From: Dysgonomonas sp. BGC7
GTDB lineage: Bacteria > Bacteroidota > Bacteroidia > Bacteroidales > Dysgonomonadaceae
Direction of reading: 5' to 3'
DNA: 64,000 nucleotides
Assembly (NCBI RefSeq): GCF_001261735.1
Contig: NZ_CVRP01000010.1
Coordinates: 186,001 to 250,000, forward strand
The notes below the pieces were generated by a model that ran no database searches, had not been told where the DNA came from, and worked only from the letters and a program-made list of their open reading frames with translations. The position numbers were made by a program, and so were the translations under genes. Shown here piece after piece: positions 17,486 to 25,273 of the stretch (position 1 is the first letter of the stretch; every line of letters begins with the position of its first letter).

Positions 17486-18376
17486 TTATTGTTTCTGATT
17501 CAGACAGAAATTAATAAACTTATCTGTTAGTCCACTATGCTGCCCCTGAGGATAAATAAAATTAAATGTACGGATAATATCCAAACCATCAATATCTATT
17601 ATCTGAAACTCACCTTGTACAACATCTTTACTGATTGCATGTATTGATACAAAACTAATACAATTCGTATTTCGGATAAAGGACTTTATACTTTCTGTAC
17701 TCCCCAGATGCATCTTTATATTCATATCTCTCAGTCTTATCTTGTGTTTTTGCAATTCGGAGACAATGACATCCAATGTACCTGAACCGATTTCACGCAA
17801 GACAAGAGGGGTTTTCTTTAATTCCTCTAAAGAGATTTGCGACTTCTGAGCCAAAGGTTGTGACGTGTGAGCAACAGCCACTATTTCATCTTTCATAAAA
17901 GGAATATATCTAAACTCCATTTGTCCCGTATTTCCTTCTATTATACCTAAATCAATCTTATGAGACAGAACGTCTTTTTCTACATTCATAGTATTATTAT
18001 TGAATAACAATATTTCGATGTCAGGATTCTTCTCATTGAATTTGGATAATATAAGTGGCAGGATATATTGTTCTATAGTTGTGCTTGCTCCTATCCGTAG
18101 TTTACCCGAAAACGAATTTTTCAACAGGCCTATTTCATATTCCATTTTCTTATATTCTTCTATAGCATGCTCTGTATATTCTAATAGAATATCTCCGGCC
18201 TTGGTCAAAGATATTTTATTTTGCTCCCGTTCAAAAAGACTCATGCCTAATGAGTTTTCTAACTCTTTTATATTATTAGTAACGGCAGGTTGTGTAATAT
18301 GCAACTCTTTAGCAGCCCTGGTAAAACTAAGGTTGACTGCAACAGCATGAAATACTTGTAATCTGAAATTAAACAT
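17486..18376 (-). CDS. LysR-family transcriptional regulator
   Basis: A product of about 296 residues starting at MFNFRLQVFHAVA (ATG 18374-18376; a longer form begins six codons earlier). The N-terminal winged helix contains SFTRAAKELHITQPAVTNNIKELENSLGMSLFERE, followed by a linker helix and a substrate-binding domain (LRIGASTTIEQYILP, LGIIEGNT, VLREIGSGT). It is divergent from the YeiH-type gene, the same arrangement as yeiE-yeiH in enterobacteria, where YeiE is a LysR regulator. It probably controls that gene and perhaps mdh, whose promoters share a dyad. The effector is unknown. Confidence 0.9.
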   Translation of the reverse strand: MFNFRLQVFHAVAVNLSFTRAAKELHITQPAVTNNIKELENSLGMSLFEREQNKISLTKAGDILLEYTEHAIEEYKKMEYEIGLLKNSFSGKLRIGASTTIEQYILPLILSKFNEKNPDIEILLFNNNTMNVEKDVLSHKIDLGIIEGNTGQMEFRYIPFMKDEIVAVAHTSQPLAQKSQISLEELKKTPLVLREIGSGTLDVIVSELQKHKIRLRDMNIKMHLGSTESIKSFIRNTNCISFVSIHAISKDVVQGEFQIIDIDGLDIIRTFNFIYPQGQHSGLTDKFINFCLNQKQ

Positions 18377-18433
18377 GGCAATGCTATTTAGCAACTAAGA
18401 TAAGAAAAGTATAATAGTTATCATAATTTTTTC

Positions 18434-18488
18434 TTATGGGGCATAATTATAATAAAACGGCAATAGATCTCAATCTATTATACCTTTG
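18434..18488 (+). promoter_or_regulatory. yeiH-type gene promoter with LysR-type dyad
   Basis: TTATGGGGCATAATTA at 18434-18449 contains the perfect dyad TTATG-GGG-CATAA. A -7 box TACCTTTG lies at 18481-18488, 31 bp downstream of the site. The ATG at 18518 follows with a short leader. See the matching site upstream of mdh. Confidence 0.62.
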
Positions 18489-18517
18489 ATACATCAATTA
18501 ATCAAAATATAACAATC

Positions 18518-19546
18518 ATGATTGAAGAAAAAAGAATACATATTATACATGGAGTTTTGTTTGTCGCACTATTTGCATGCGCGTCATTTTATATTTCAGA
18601 ATTTCACTTATTGAAGTATTTATCTCTAAGTCCACTTATTATAGGTATAATATTGGGGATGATATATGGTAATACTTTAAAAAAGAATATGCCCGAAGAA
18701 TGGCTTCCCGGTATAACCTTTTCGTCAAAAAAGATTTTACGATTGGCTATTATTCTATATGGTTTTCGTCTCACCTTTCAGGATGTATTATCAGTCGGCT
18801 TTTCTGCTGTTATTATTGATATTATTATCATTACTGGAACTCTTGGTTTAGGATTACTTATCGGGAAATTACTTAATATAGATAAGGAGACATCATTATT
18901 GACTACTACAGGAAGTGCCATATGTGGAGCGGCTGCCATTCTGGGGATGGAACCCGTATTAAATAATAAACCACATAAGACTGCTATTGCTGTATCTACA
19001 GTTGTTATTTTTGGAACCATAGCGATGTTTCTATATCCGATGTTATATAGATCGGGTTCATTAGACTTAACTCCTGAACAATGGGGTTTATATACTGGTG
19101 CTACGATACACGAAGTAGCCCATGTAGTAGGTGCAGGAAATGCTATGCAAGAAAGTATCTCGGAGGTTGCTGTTATTGTAAAGATGATAAGAGTCATGTT
19201 TCTTGCCCCCATACTCTTAGCCTGTGCACTTCTTGTTGCAAAACAAAGAAATAAAACAGAACATAGATCTAGTTCTTCTGTAAAAATAACAATACCATGG
19301 TTTGCTTTTGGTTTCATTGCTATTATAGGTTTCAACTCATTAGATATTCTGCCTCAACCTGTTGTGGATGGTATTAATTATGTCGATACGTTTTTGTTGA
19401 CAATGGCAATGACAGCTCTTGGTATGGAAACTCATTTAAAAAAGTTTAAGGAAGCAGGTATAAAGCCATTTTTTCAGGCTTTTATTCTATTCATGTGGTT
19501 AATGCTGGGAGGGTACTTTATCGTTAAATATATATCCTCGATTTGA
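18518..19546 (+). CDS. YeiH/UPF0324 family inner membrane protein, putative sulfate/sulfite-type exporter
   Basis: A 342-residue polytopic membrane protein with about ten hydrophobic helices. The conserved family stretches GSAICGAAAILGMEPV (about 130-145) and YTGATIHEVAHVVGAG (about 190-206) are present. Members of this family (PF03601) are annotated as putative sulfate exporters, and the enterobacterial homologue sits beside the sulfite-responsive LysR regulator YeiE. Transport of a small anion is plausible but unproven. The divergent LysR gene and the shared dyad indicate regulation by that protein. Confidence 0.85.
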   Translation: MIEEKRIHIIHGVLFVALFACASFYISEFHLLKYLSLSPLIIGIILGMIYGNTLKKNMPEEWLPGITFSSKKILRLAIILYGFRLTFQDVLSVGFSAVIIDIIIITGTLGLGLLIGKLLNIDKETSLLTTTGSAICGAAAILGMEPVLNNKPHKTAIAVSTVVIFGTIAMFLYPMLYRSGSLDLTPEQWGLYTGATIHEVAHVVGAGNAMQESISEVAVIVKMIRVMFLAPILLACALLVAKQRNKTEHRSSSSVKITIPWFAFGFIAIIGFNSLDILPQPVVDGINYVDTFLLTMAMTALGMETHLKKFKEAGIKPFFQAFILFMWLMLGGYFIVKYISSI

Positions 19547-19686
19547 TAATAGATTTACAATATTATTTCTAATTAGCTTTTGATTCTTAAACTTACTTGT
19601 ATTTAAGAAACTATCTTCAATAAATAACCACTATCTTTATACTATCTATACTACAAACAGGAATTATAGATTTTATAAAAGAAACG

Positions 19687-20532
19687 ATGAATCGAAAGGA
19701 AAAAATTAAGACTCTTACTTTTAACAACTTACCAGTTGAAATAGAGATCAAAGATTTATCTTTTATAAAAGAATTACCTTTTCTTTTAGGGAAGCCACAC
19801 AAAGTTTCTTTTTACCAATTGATTTGGATCAGTAAAGGAGAAGCTAAACATAGGATAGACTTTCGTAACATCACGATTAAGGCTAATGAAATTTTAGTCA
19901 TATCTCCCGGACAGGTTTGTGCATTTGATATAGTATCTGATTATTCAGGTAAAATGATATTATTTACAGACTCTTTTTTCTCTGTATCTGAAGCTGATTC
20001 TAAGTTTTTATATACCTCTCAGATACTCAATCTTATCAAACAGAATAAAGTTGTTCCTATCTGCCCATTGCTAATAAAAAATTTGGCTACATTACTGGAA
20101 GAGGAGATGAAGGTTCCAGCAGATAAATTTCAAGCAGGTATATCGCAAAGTATTTTACGAATAATACTATTCGAAGCCGAGCGAAATCTGAATACACTAC
20201 ATATTTCGAACAATCAAAGTATTGCAAGTGATTTCTATAATGAAGTAGAAAAACATTTCAAAGAAAACAAAAAAGTAGAGTACTACACTAATCTATTGGC
20301 AGTAGGAGAGAAAATATTATCAAAAGAAATAAAAGAACTTACAGGAGAAACACCTAAAGCATATATAGATAGACGCATAATATTAGAAGCCAAAAGGCTA
20401 TTGGTTTACAGCGAGTTATCAGTAAAAGAGATTGGATTCTCTCTTGGCTTTGAGGAACCTGCTAATTTCAATAATTACTTCCGTAAACATACCAATCTTA
20501 CCCCTGTACAGTTCAGAGAATCCATAAAATAA
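19687..20532 (+). CDS. AraC-family transcriptional regulator
   Basis: A 281-residue protein with an N-terminal cupin-like sensor (HKVSFYQLIWISKGEAKHRI, ANEILVISPGQVCAF) and a C-terminal AraC HTH pair: LLAVGEKILSKEIKELTG then LSVKEIGFSLGFEEPANFNNYFRKHTNLTP. It is followed after 101 bp by the NAD(P)-binding gene on the same strand, which is its likely target together with the small lipoprotein. The inducer is unknown. Confidence 0.87.
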   Translation: MNRKEKIKTLTFNNLPVEIEIKDLSFIKELPFLLGKPHKVSFYQLIWISKGEAKHRIDFRNITIKANEILVISPGQVCAFDIVSDYSGKMILFTDSFFSVSEADSKFLYTSQILNLIKQNKVVPICPLLIKNLATLLEEEMKVPADKFQAGISQSILRIILFEAERNLNTLHISNNQSIASDFYNEVEKHFKENKKVEYYTNLLAVGEKILSKEIKELTGETPKAYIDRRIILEAKRLLVYSELSVKEIGFSLGFEEPANFNNYFRKHTNLTPVQFRESIK

Positions 20533-20633
20533 TCTTTTATCGGATTTTTATAATTCAAAGTCGTTTATTTATAATCAGTTTGCTTGTATTAAGCTATATT
20601 TTTGTATTGTAAACAAATAATAATAAAAAGAAT

Positions 20634-21284
20634 ATGAAAAAAATAGTTTTAATAGGAGCTAGTGGATTTGTCGGATCTGCTATACTCAATGAGGTGCTTA
20701 GCCGAGATATTAAAGTAACTGCCGTTGTTCGCAACCCTGAAAAAATAAAAATATCGAATCCAAATCTAACTATTATTAAAGCAGATGTTTCCTCCGCTTC
20801 AGAAGTTACTGAATTTTCGAAAAGATCAGATGCTGTTATCAGTGCTTATAATCCGGGCTGGCACAATCCTGATATGTATAATGAGACATTAAGGGTTTAT
20901 CCTGAAATATTGAAAGGTGTAAAAAATGCTGATGTAAAGAGATTATTAATAGTTGGTGGGGCGGGAACGCTATTTGTTGCACCGGGAAAACGGGTAGTAG
21001 ATACAGGAGCTATTCCCGAAGAGATTATTGGCGGAGTTAAATCTCTCGGAGAGTTTTACCTGAATACATTGACTAATGAGAAAAGTATAGATTGGGTGTT
21101 TTTCTCTCCGGCAGGAAATATTTCCCCGGGTAAACGCACTGGAAATTATCGTTTAGGGAAAGACGACCTGATTATTGATGAAAAGGGAGAGAGTAATATT
21201 TCAGTTCAGGATTATGCTAAGGCTATGATTGATGAACTAGAAAACCCACAACATCATCAAGAGCGTTTCACTATTGGATATTAA
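20634..21284 (+). CDS. NAD(P)H-binding atypical SDR-family protein
   Basis: A 216-residue cytoplasmic protein with an N-terminal dinucleotide-binding motif IGASGFVGSAIL (residues 7-18), VRNPEKI after beta-2 and LLIVGGAGTLFV in mid-protein. This matches short atypical SDRs of the NmrA/YwnB type, which bind NAD(P) and act as reductases or redox sensors. No classical YxxxK active site is seen. It is 14 bp upstream of the small lipoprotein gene, forming a two-gene unit behind the AraC regulator. Confidence 0.82.
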   Translation: MKKIVLIGASGFVGSAILNEVLSRDIKVTAVVRNPEKIKISNPNLTIIKADVSSASEVTEFSKRSDAVISAYNPGWHNPDMYNETLRVYPEILKGVKNADVKRLLIVGGAGTLFVAPGKRVVDTGAIPEEIIGGVKSLGEFYLNTLTNEKSIDWVFFSPAGNISPGKRTGNYRLGKDDLIIDEKGESNISVQDYAKAMIDELENPQHHQERFTIGY

Positions 21285-21298
21285 AAAAAAGATCTACA

Positions 21299-21739
21299 AT
21301 GAGAATTATAAATAGCCTATCTGTTTTAATTATTGTATTATTGTCTATCTCTTCATGTACAAATAAAGCAGATATTCAAAACACACCGAATCAAGATAAA
21401 GCTCCGATAACAGAATATTCTATTGCAGGAAAACAAGTAACTGTCACTTATCCTGAAATGAAAGCAGAAATCACTTATAAATCAGATTCTACCTTACATT
21501 GGAAGACTACAACTCTAGATAATCAAATATCTGAAGGCGATGAAAAAATGAATTATAAGCAGATCGGAGATAGTTTGTTTTTTATAAACTGGATTGAGAA
21601 AGATGGAATAACAGTCAGCCAGGTTGTTGATTTTAAGCTGAACAAGGTAACAGTATTCTTAAGCCTACATGACGAAAACAGTGATCGTGGACAAAGAGGA
21701 AGTACATTCTTTGAAGGCAAACTAAAAGAAAACAATTAA
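21299..21739 (+). CDS. small lipoprotein, possibly MoaF-like calycin fold
   Basis: A 146-residue product with a lipobox (ISSC, about Cys20). The mature part is a run of beta strands with YSIAGKQVTVTYPEMKAEIT, LHWKTTT, FFINWIEKDGITVSQVVDF and TVFLSL, reminiscent of the lipocalin-like MoaF family, where the WIEKDG...VVDF pattern is typical. The assignment is tentative and no enzymatic role can be named. It forms a unit with the upstream SDR gene and ends before a terminator. Confidence 0.72.
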   Translation: MRIINSLSVLIIVLLSISSCTNKADIQNTPNQDKAPITEYSIAGKQVTVTYPEMKAEITYKSDSTLHWKTTTLDNQISEGDEKMNYKQIGDSLFFINWIEKDGITVSQVVDFKLNKVTVFLSLHDENSDRGQRGSTFFEGKLKENN

Positions 21740-21773
21740 AACTGACTCAGACATAAGACTTTGGTTTCTATAG

Positions 21774-21817
21774 AAAGAACAATCACTCTATCCCAATAGT
21801 ATGGTTGTTCTTTTATT
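21774..21817 (+). terminator. intrinsic terminator after the lipoprotein gene
   Basis: AAAGAACAA (21774-21782) pairs with TTGTTCTTT (21805-21813), followed by further T residues. It lies 35 bp after the lipoprotein stop on the + strand. Confidence 0.7.
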
Positions 21818-21846
21818 CTATAAAAGAATTTAATTCAAGATCACAT

Positions 21847-21860
21847 CTTATAATTATAAG
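21847..21860. promoter_or_regulatory. 14-bp AT-rich palindrome upstream of His-rich protein gene
   Basis: CTTATAATTATAAG is a perfect palindrome about 87 bp upstream of the His-rich membrane protein gene. A near-consensus -7 box (TACCTTTA) lies at about 21912-21919. It could be an operator for a metalloregulator, but the sequence alone does not identify one. Confidence 0.35.
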
Positions 21861-21946
21861 TTGTAACAAAATAATAATAAATAGTGATTGATCTATATAA
21901 AAATAAATAATTACCTTTACAACTTAATAAATACAGACAATAAAGT

Positions 21947-22303
21947 ATGTTGAATAGAAGAATAAAAGGAGTAATAAAGATTGCCTTACCGGTAATCTTC
22001 ATTATGTATGCTTCTTGTATTACATTCTTTACACATACACATATAGTCAATGGGGTAACAATTGTTCACTCCCACCCCTACTCTACAGACGATTCCGGAA
22101 AGCCCAGTCATGAACACTCCGGCGCCGAGATACAATTAATCCATAATTTATCTACCTTTTTTGTTGCAGGTGCTATTGTTCTTGCAATTCTGCTGAACCT
22201 ATTTCGAAAAAAGGAAACAATACTCACCCCCAAAACTATTGCACCTTTATTCAGCAGAGGTGTACTGTCAACTTACAGGCTACGCCCACCTCCCGCTTTG
22301 TAA
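21947..22303 (+). CDS. small His-rich membrane protein linked to TonB receptor
   Basis: A 118-residue protein with an N-terminal membrane segment (ALPVIFIMYASCITFF), a short exported region rich in His (THTHIVN, HSHPY, SHEHSGAE, HNL), a second membrane segment (FFVAGAIVLAILLNLF) and a basic, proline-rich tail (LRPPPAL). The His clusters suggest divalent metal binding at the periplasmic face. It is 95 bp upstream of a TonB-dependent receptor gene on the same strand. I do not recognise a named family; small proteins of this layout recur beside receptors in Bacteroidota. A role in zinc, copper or iron handling is inference. Confidence 0.75.
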   Translation: MLNRRIKGVIKIALPVIFIMYASCITFFTHTHIVNGVTIVHSHPYSTDDSGKPSHEHSGAEIQLIHNLSTFFVAGAIVLAILLNLFRKKETILTPKTIAPLFSRGVLSTYRLRPPPAL

Positions 22304-22398
22304 TACATTATTATTAAAATCTTCAATCAATTTATCACTTTCTTTCAGGGAGGGCTATATTGATATATAATCATTGTATTACTAATAAAACAAATTGA

Positions 22399-24765
22399 AT
22401 GAAAAAATATATACTTTTTTTATTGTGCCAACTATTCTTAATGAATGTGATGGCAGAATCGCCCGTATTGCAAAAAACTGACGCAAATGTTATTGGACAC
22501 GTTATTGACAAAAAAACCAGAGAACACCTTCCTTACATTACTATCTCGCTAAAAGGTACTACTATTGGAACCACAACAGATGCGACAGGACATTATTTCC
22601 TCAAAAACCTACCGGAAGGAAAGTTTATTATAGAAGCTAAATTTGTAGGCTATCAATCGCAACAGTTTGATATAGTATTAAAAAAAGGGAAAACGCTTGA
22701 AATAGATTTTGAACTGGAAGAAAGCACCATCTCTCTGAATGAGGTAGTCGTTTCTGCAAACCGAAACGAAACATCGCGTCGTCTGGCTCCTACTCTTGTG
22801 AGTATACTCGATGTGAAAACATTTGAGAGAACCAATTCTCCGACAATTGCAGATGGGTTAAATTTTCAACCCGGCTTGAGAGTCGAAAATAACTGTCAAA
22901 ATTGTGGTTTTACACAAGTACGCATGAATGGTTTAGAGGGAGCTTATTCTCAGATCCTTATCGACTCTCGTCCTATATTTAGCGCTCTTACCGGAGTATA
23001 TGGGCTGGAACAAATACCTGCCACAATGGTAGAACGTATAGAAGTTGTCAGAGGTGGAGGATCGGCACTATTCGGATCGTCAGCCATAGCCGGTACAATT
23101 AATATTATAACAAAAGAACCTACAAGAAATTCTGCACAATTATCACATACTATAACATCTATAGGAGGGAAAAGCGATTTTGATAACAATACCAGTTTTA
23201 ATGCGTCTCTTATATCCGACGATCAGAAAATGGGAATAATGGTTTTTGGTCAAAAACGTAACAGATCGGCTTATGACAATGATGGTGACGGCTTTTCGGA
23301 AGTTCCTAATCTGAATAGTCGCACTTTGGGATTTCGGTCTTTTATCAAAACCGGAACATATTCGAAGATGACATTCGAATACCATAATATGAATGAATTT
23401 AGAAGAGGGGGTGACAGAATGAATGAAGAACCTCACAATGCTTACATCGCAGAGCAGATAGAATCTAATATCGACGGTGGTAACATCAAATACGATATGT
23501 TTTCGCCGGATAGTAAACATCGCTTTAGTGTTTACACAGCAGCACAGCTTACCAAACGCAAAAGCTACTATGGCGGAGGTACACCTGTTTCTGAAATTAT
23601 ATCGGACGCAAGTATGACAGATGCAGAAAAACTAGAAGAGATAGAAGGCCGCATGAATTCTTATGGAAGAACCAAAGGTGTAACTTACTCTATCGGAGGA
23701 CAATATTCTTATGATTTCGACCAACTTTTATTTATGCCATCATCGCTTACTACAGGTATTGAATATACAGCCGATGACCTAAACGATAAGAGTGGTTACA
23801 GAGAAAATCCAATAGAACAGAAAGTAAATACTAAAAGTCTGTTCGCTCAGAATGAATGGAAAGACGAAAAATGGAGTTTTCTTATTGGAGGACGTTTAGA
23901 TAAGCACAAACTGCTTAAGAATGCCATTGTTAGTCCTCGTGCAAATGTACGTTACAACCCAACAGAAGACATAAATATACGGGTTAGTTATGGTCAGGGA
24001 TTCCGTGCACCTCAGTTGTTCGACGAAGATTTACATGTAGATATAGCTGGTGGAGATGTTATAATACGAAAACTTGATCCCAACCTAAAGGAAGAACGCT
24101 CTCATAGTATTAGCGGTTCTGTGGACTGGTATCATCGGATAGGCAGTGCCGAGCTAAACTTTCTCATAGAAGGATTTTACACAAAACTAAATGATCCTTT
24201 TACATCCATATCAGAAGAACAGGAAGATGGATCTACAATAAAAAGAATAGTCAATGCTTCGGGAGCTAAAGTATATGGTGTTAATCTGGAAGCCAGAACA
24301 GCTTTTGGTACACTATTACAATTTCAGCTTGGAGCTACAATTCAAAAAAGCCGCTACGACGAAGCCCGTAAATGGTCGGGGGATGAAAATGACAATGTTA
24401 CGCTCGAAAAGAGAATGATGCGTACCCCTGATGTATATGGATATTTTGTAGCAACGTTAACTCCTTTCAAACGATTCAGCACTAATCTTTCAGGAAAATA
24501 CACCGGTAACATGTTAGTTCCTTATGAAGGTGGTGGAGATAAAAATAGAACCGTGAAAACTTCCGATTTCTTCGAACTTGGCTGGAAAGCTGCTTATGAA
24601 ATACCTTTCTACAAAGGAACCATATTTGAGATAAATGGAGGTATTCAAAATATCTTCAATTCCTATCAAGACGATTTTGATAAAGGCCCCGATAGAGTAT
24701 CCAGCTATATCTATGGTCCTTCGATGCCACGAAGCTATTTCCTTGGAGGTAAATTAAGCTTTTAA
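22399..24765 (+). CDS. TonB-dependent receptor with carboxypeptidase-regulatory-like domain
   Basis: A 788-residue outer membrane receptor with a signal peptide (to about residue 19, NVMA), a CarboxypepD-regulatory-like domain (IGHVIDKKTREHLPYITISLKG), a TonB box region (LNEVVVSANRNE), a plug (LNFQPGLRVENNCQNCGFTQ, MVERIEVVRGGGSALFGSSA) and a barrel ending LGGKLSF. It is of the BtuB/CirA type rather than SusC: no SusD gene follows. The CQNC pair in the plug and the His-rich upstream protein favour a metal or metal-complex ligand. A terminator follows at 24832-24867. Confidence 0.9.
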   Translation: MKKYILFLLCQLFLMNVMAESPVLQKTDANVIGHVIDKKTREHLPYITISLKGTTIGTTTDATGHYFLKNLPEGKFIIEAKFVGYQSQQFDIVLKKGKTLEIDFELEESTISLNEVVVSANRNETSRRLAPTLVSILDVKTFERTNSPTIADGLNFQPGLRVENNCQNCGFTQVRMNGLEGAYSQILIDSRPIFSALTGVYGLEQIPATMVERIEVVRGGGSALFGSSAIAGTINIITKEPTRNSAQLSHTITSIGGKSDFDNNTSFNASLISDDQKMGIMVFGQKRNRSAYDNDGDGFSEVPNLNSRTLGFRSFIKTGTYSKMTFEYHNMNEFRRGGDRMNEEPHNAYIAEQIESNIDGGNIKYDMFSPDSKHRFSVYTAAQLTKRKSYYGGGTPVSEIISDASMTDAEKLEEIEGRMNSYGRTKGVTYSIGGQYSYDFDQLLFMPSSLTTGIEYTADDLNDKSGYRENPIEQKVNTKSLFAQNEWKDEKWSFLIGGRLDKHKLLKNAIVSPRANVRYNPTEDINIRVSYGQGFRAPQLFDEDLHVDIAGGDVIIRKLDPNLKEERSHSISGSVDWYHRIGSAELNFLIEGFYTKLNDPFTSISEEQEDGSTIKRIVNASGAKVYGVNLEARTAFGTLLQFQLGATIQKSRYDEARKWSGDENDNVTLEKRMMRTPDVYGYFVATLTPFKRFSTNLSGKYTGNMLVPYEGGGDKNRTVKTSDFFELGWKAAYEIPFYKGTIFEINGGIQNIFNSYQDDFDKGPDRVSSYIYGPSMPRSYFLGGKLSF

Positions 24766-24791
24766 GTTGTAAAAATAGTTTGCTGTTGTAT

Positions 24792-24820
24792 CTGTAGGGG
24801 CTCGACTTATGCCTATACAG
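24792..24820. repeat. imperfect hairpin beginning CTGTAGGGGC
   Basis: CTGTAGGGGC (24792-24801) pairs imperfectly (8 of 10) with GCCTATACAG (24811-24820). The TGTAGGGG start is shared with the 61-bp inverted-repeat element at 54717-54777, so this may be a degraded relative. Confidence 0.35.
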
Positions 24821-24831
24821 GTTTATAGTAT

Positions 24832-24867
24832 AAAAAAAGGTTTTCAGATAACTGAAAGCCTTTTTTT
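24832..24867. terminator. bidirectional intrinsic terminator
   Basis: Arms 24832-24847 and 24852-24867 (A7-GG-TTTTCAG against CTGAAAG-CC-T7) with an ATAA loop. It has a T-run in both directions and serves the TonB receptor gene from the left and the small hypothetical gene from the right. Confidence 0.88.
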
Positions 24868-24899
24868 AATTATATTTCAATAAGTATATTCCCCAAAAA

Positions 24900-25208
24900 T
24901 CAGTTTGGATCAGTATTAAATTTCCATTCTTTGTTTACAAAATCAAATACTATTAAAAACTCATTTACAGATGGTAGCTTTAAAAATTTGTATTGTTCGT
25001 TTAAGGCTAATCTAGCTCCCTGTAAGTTAGATACACGATCGTTCCATTCAGAAACCTTATTGAAATGGAAGTTAATATTTTCTATATCAGACAATGAAAT
25101 AGCTTTGTTGATATTGTTTACTAAAGATACAATGTTAAGACTCTTATAAGAATCTACAAGTTTACTGTATTCTTTCATGTAACGATCTTTTACTATTGTG
25201 ATATCCAT
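24900..25208 (-). CDS. hypothetical protein, 102 residues
   Basis: A short charged, mostly helical cytoplasmic protein (MDITIVKDRYMKEYSKLV at the start). It has no signal peptide, membrane segment or motif I recognise. The gene is monocistronic, ends 33 bp before the bidirectional terminator, and sits between the TonB receptor and the esterase. Composition is like that of its neighbours and the coding direction agrees with the terminator. Function is unknown. Confidence 0.6.
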   Translation of the reverse strand: MDITIVKDRYMKEYSKLVDSYKSLNIVSLVNNINKAISLSDIENINFHFNKVSEWNDRVSNLQGARLALNEQYKFLKLPSVNEFLIVFDFVNKEWKFNTDPN

Positions 25209-25273
25209 AACATTAAGTATTATTTGTTTATATTTATAACACTTATCAAGCTAAAAAGTTAAAATTAATTTCA

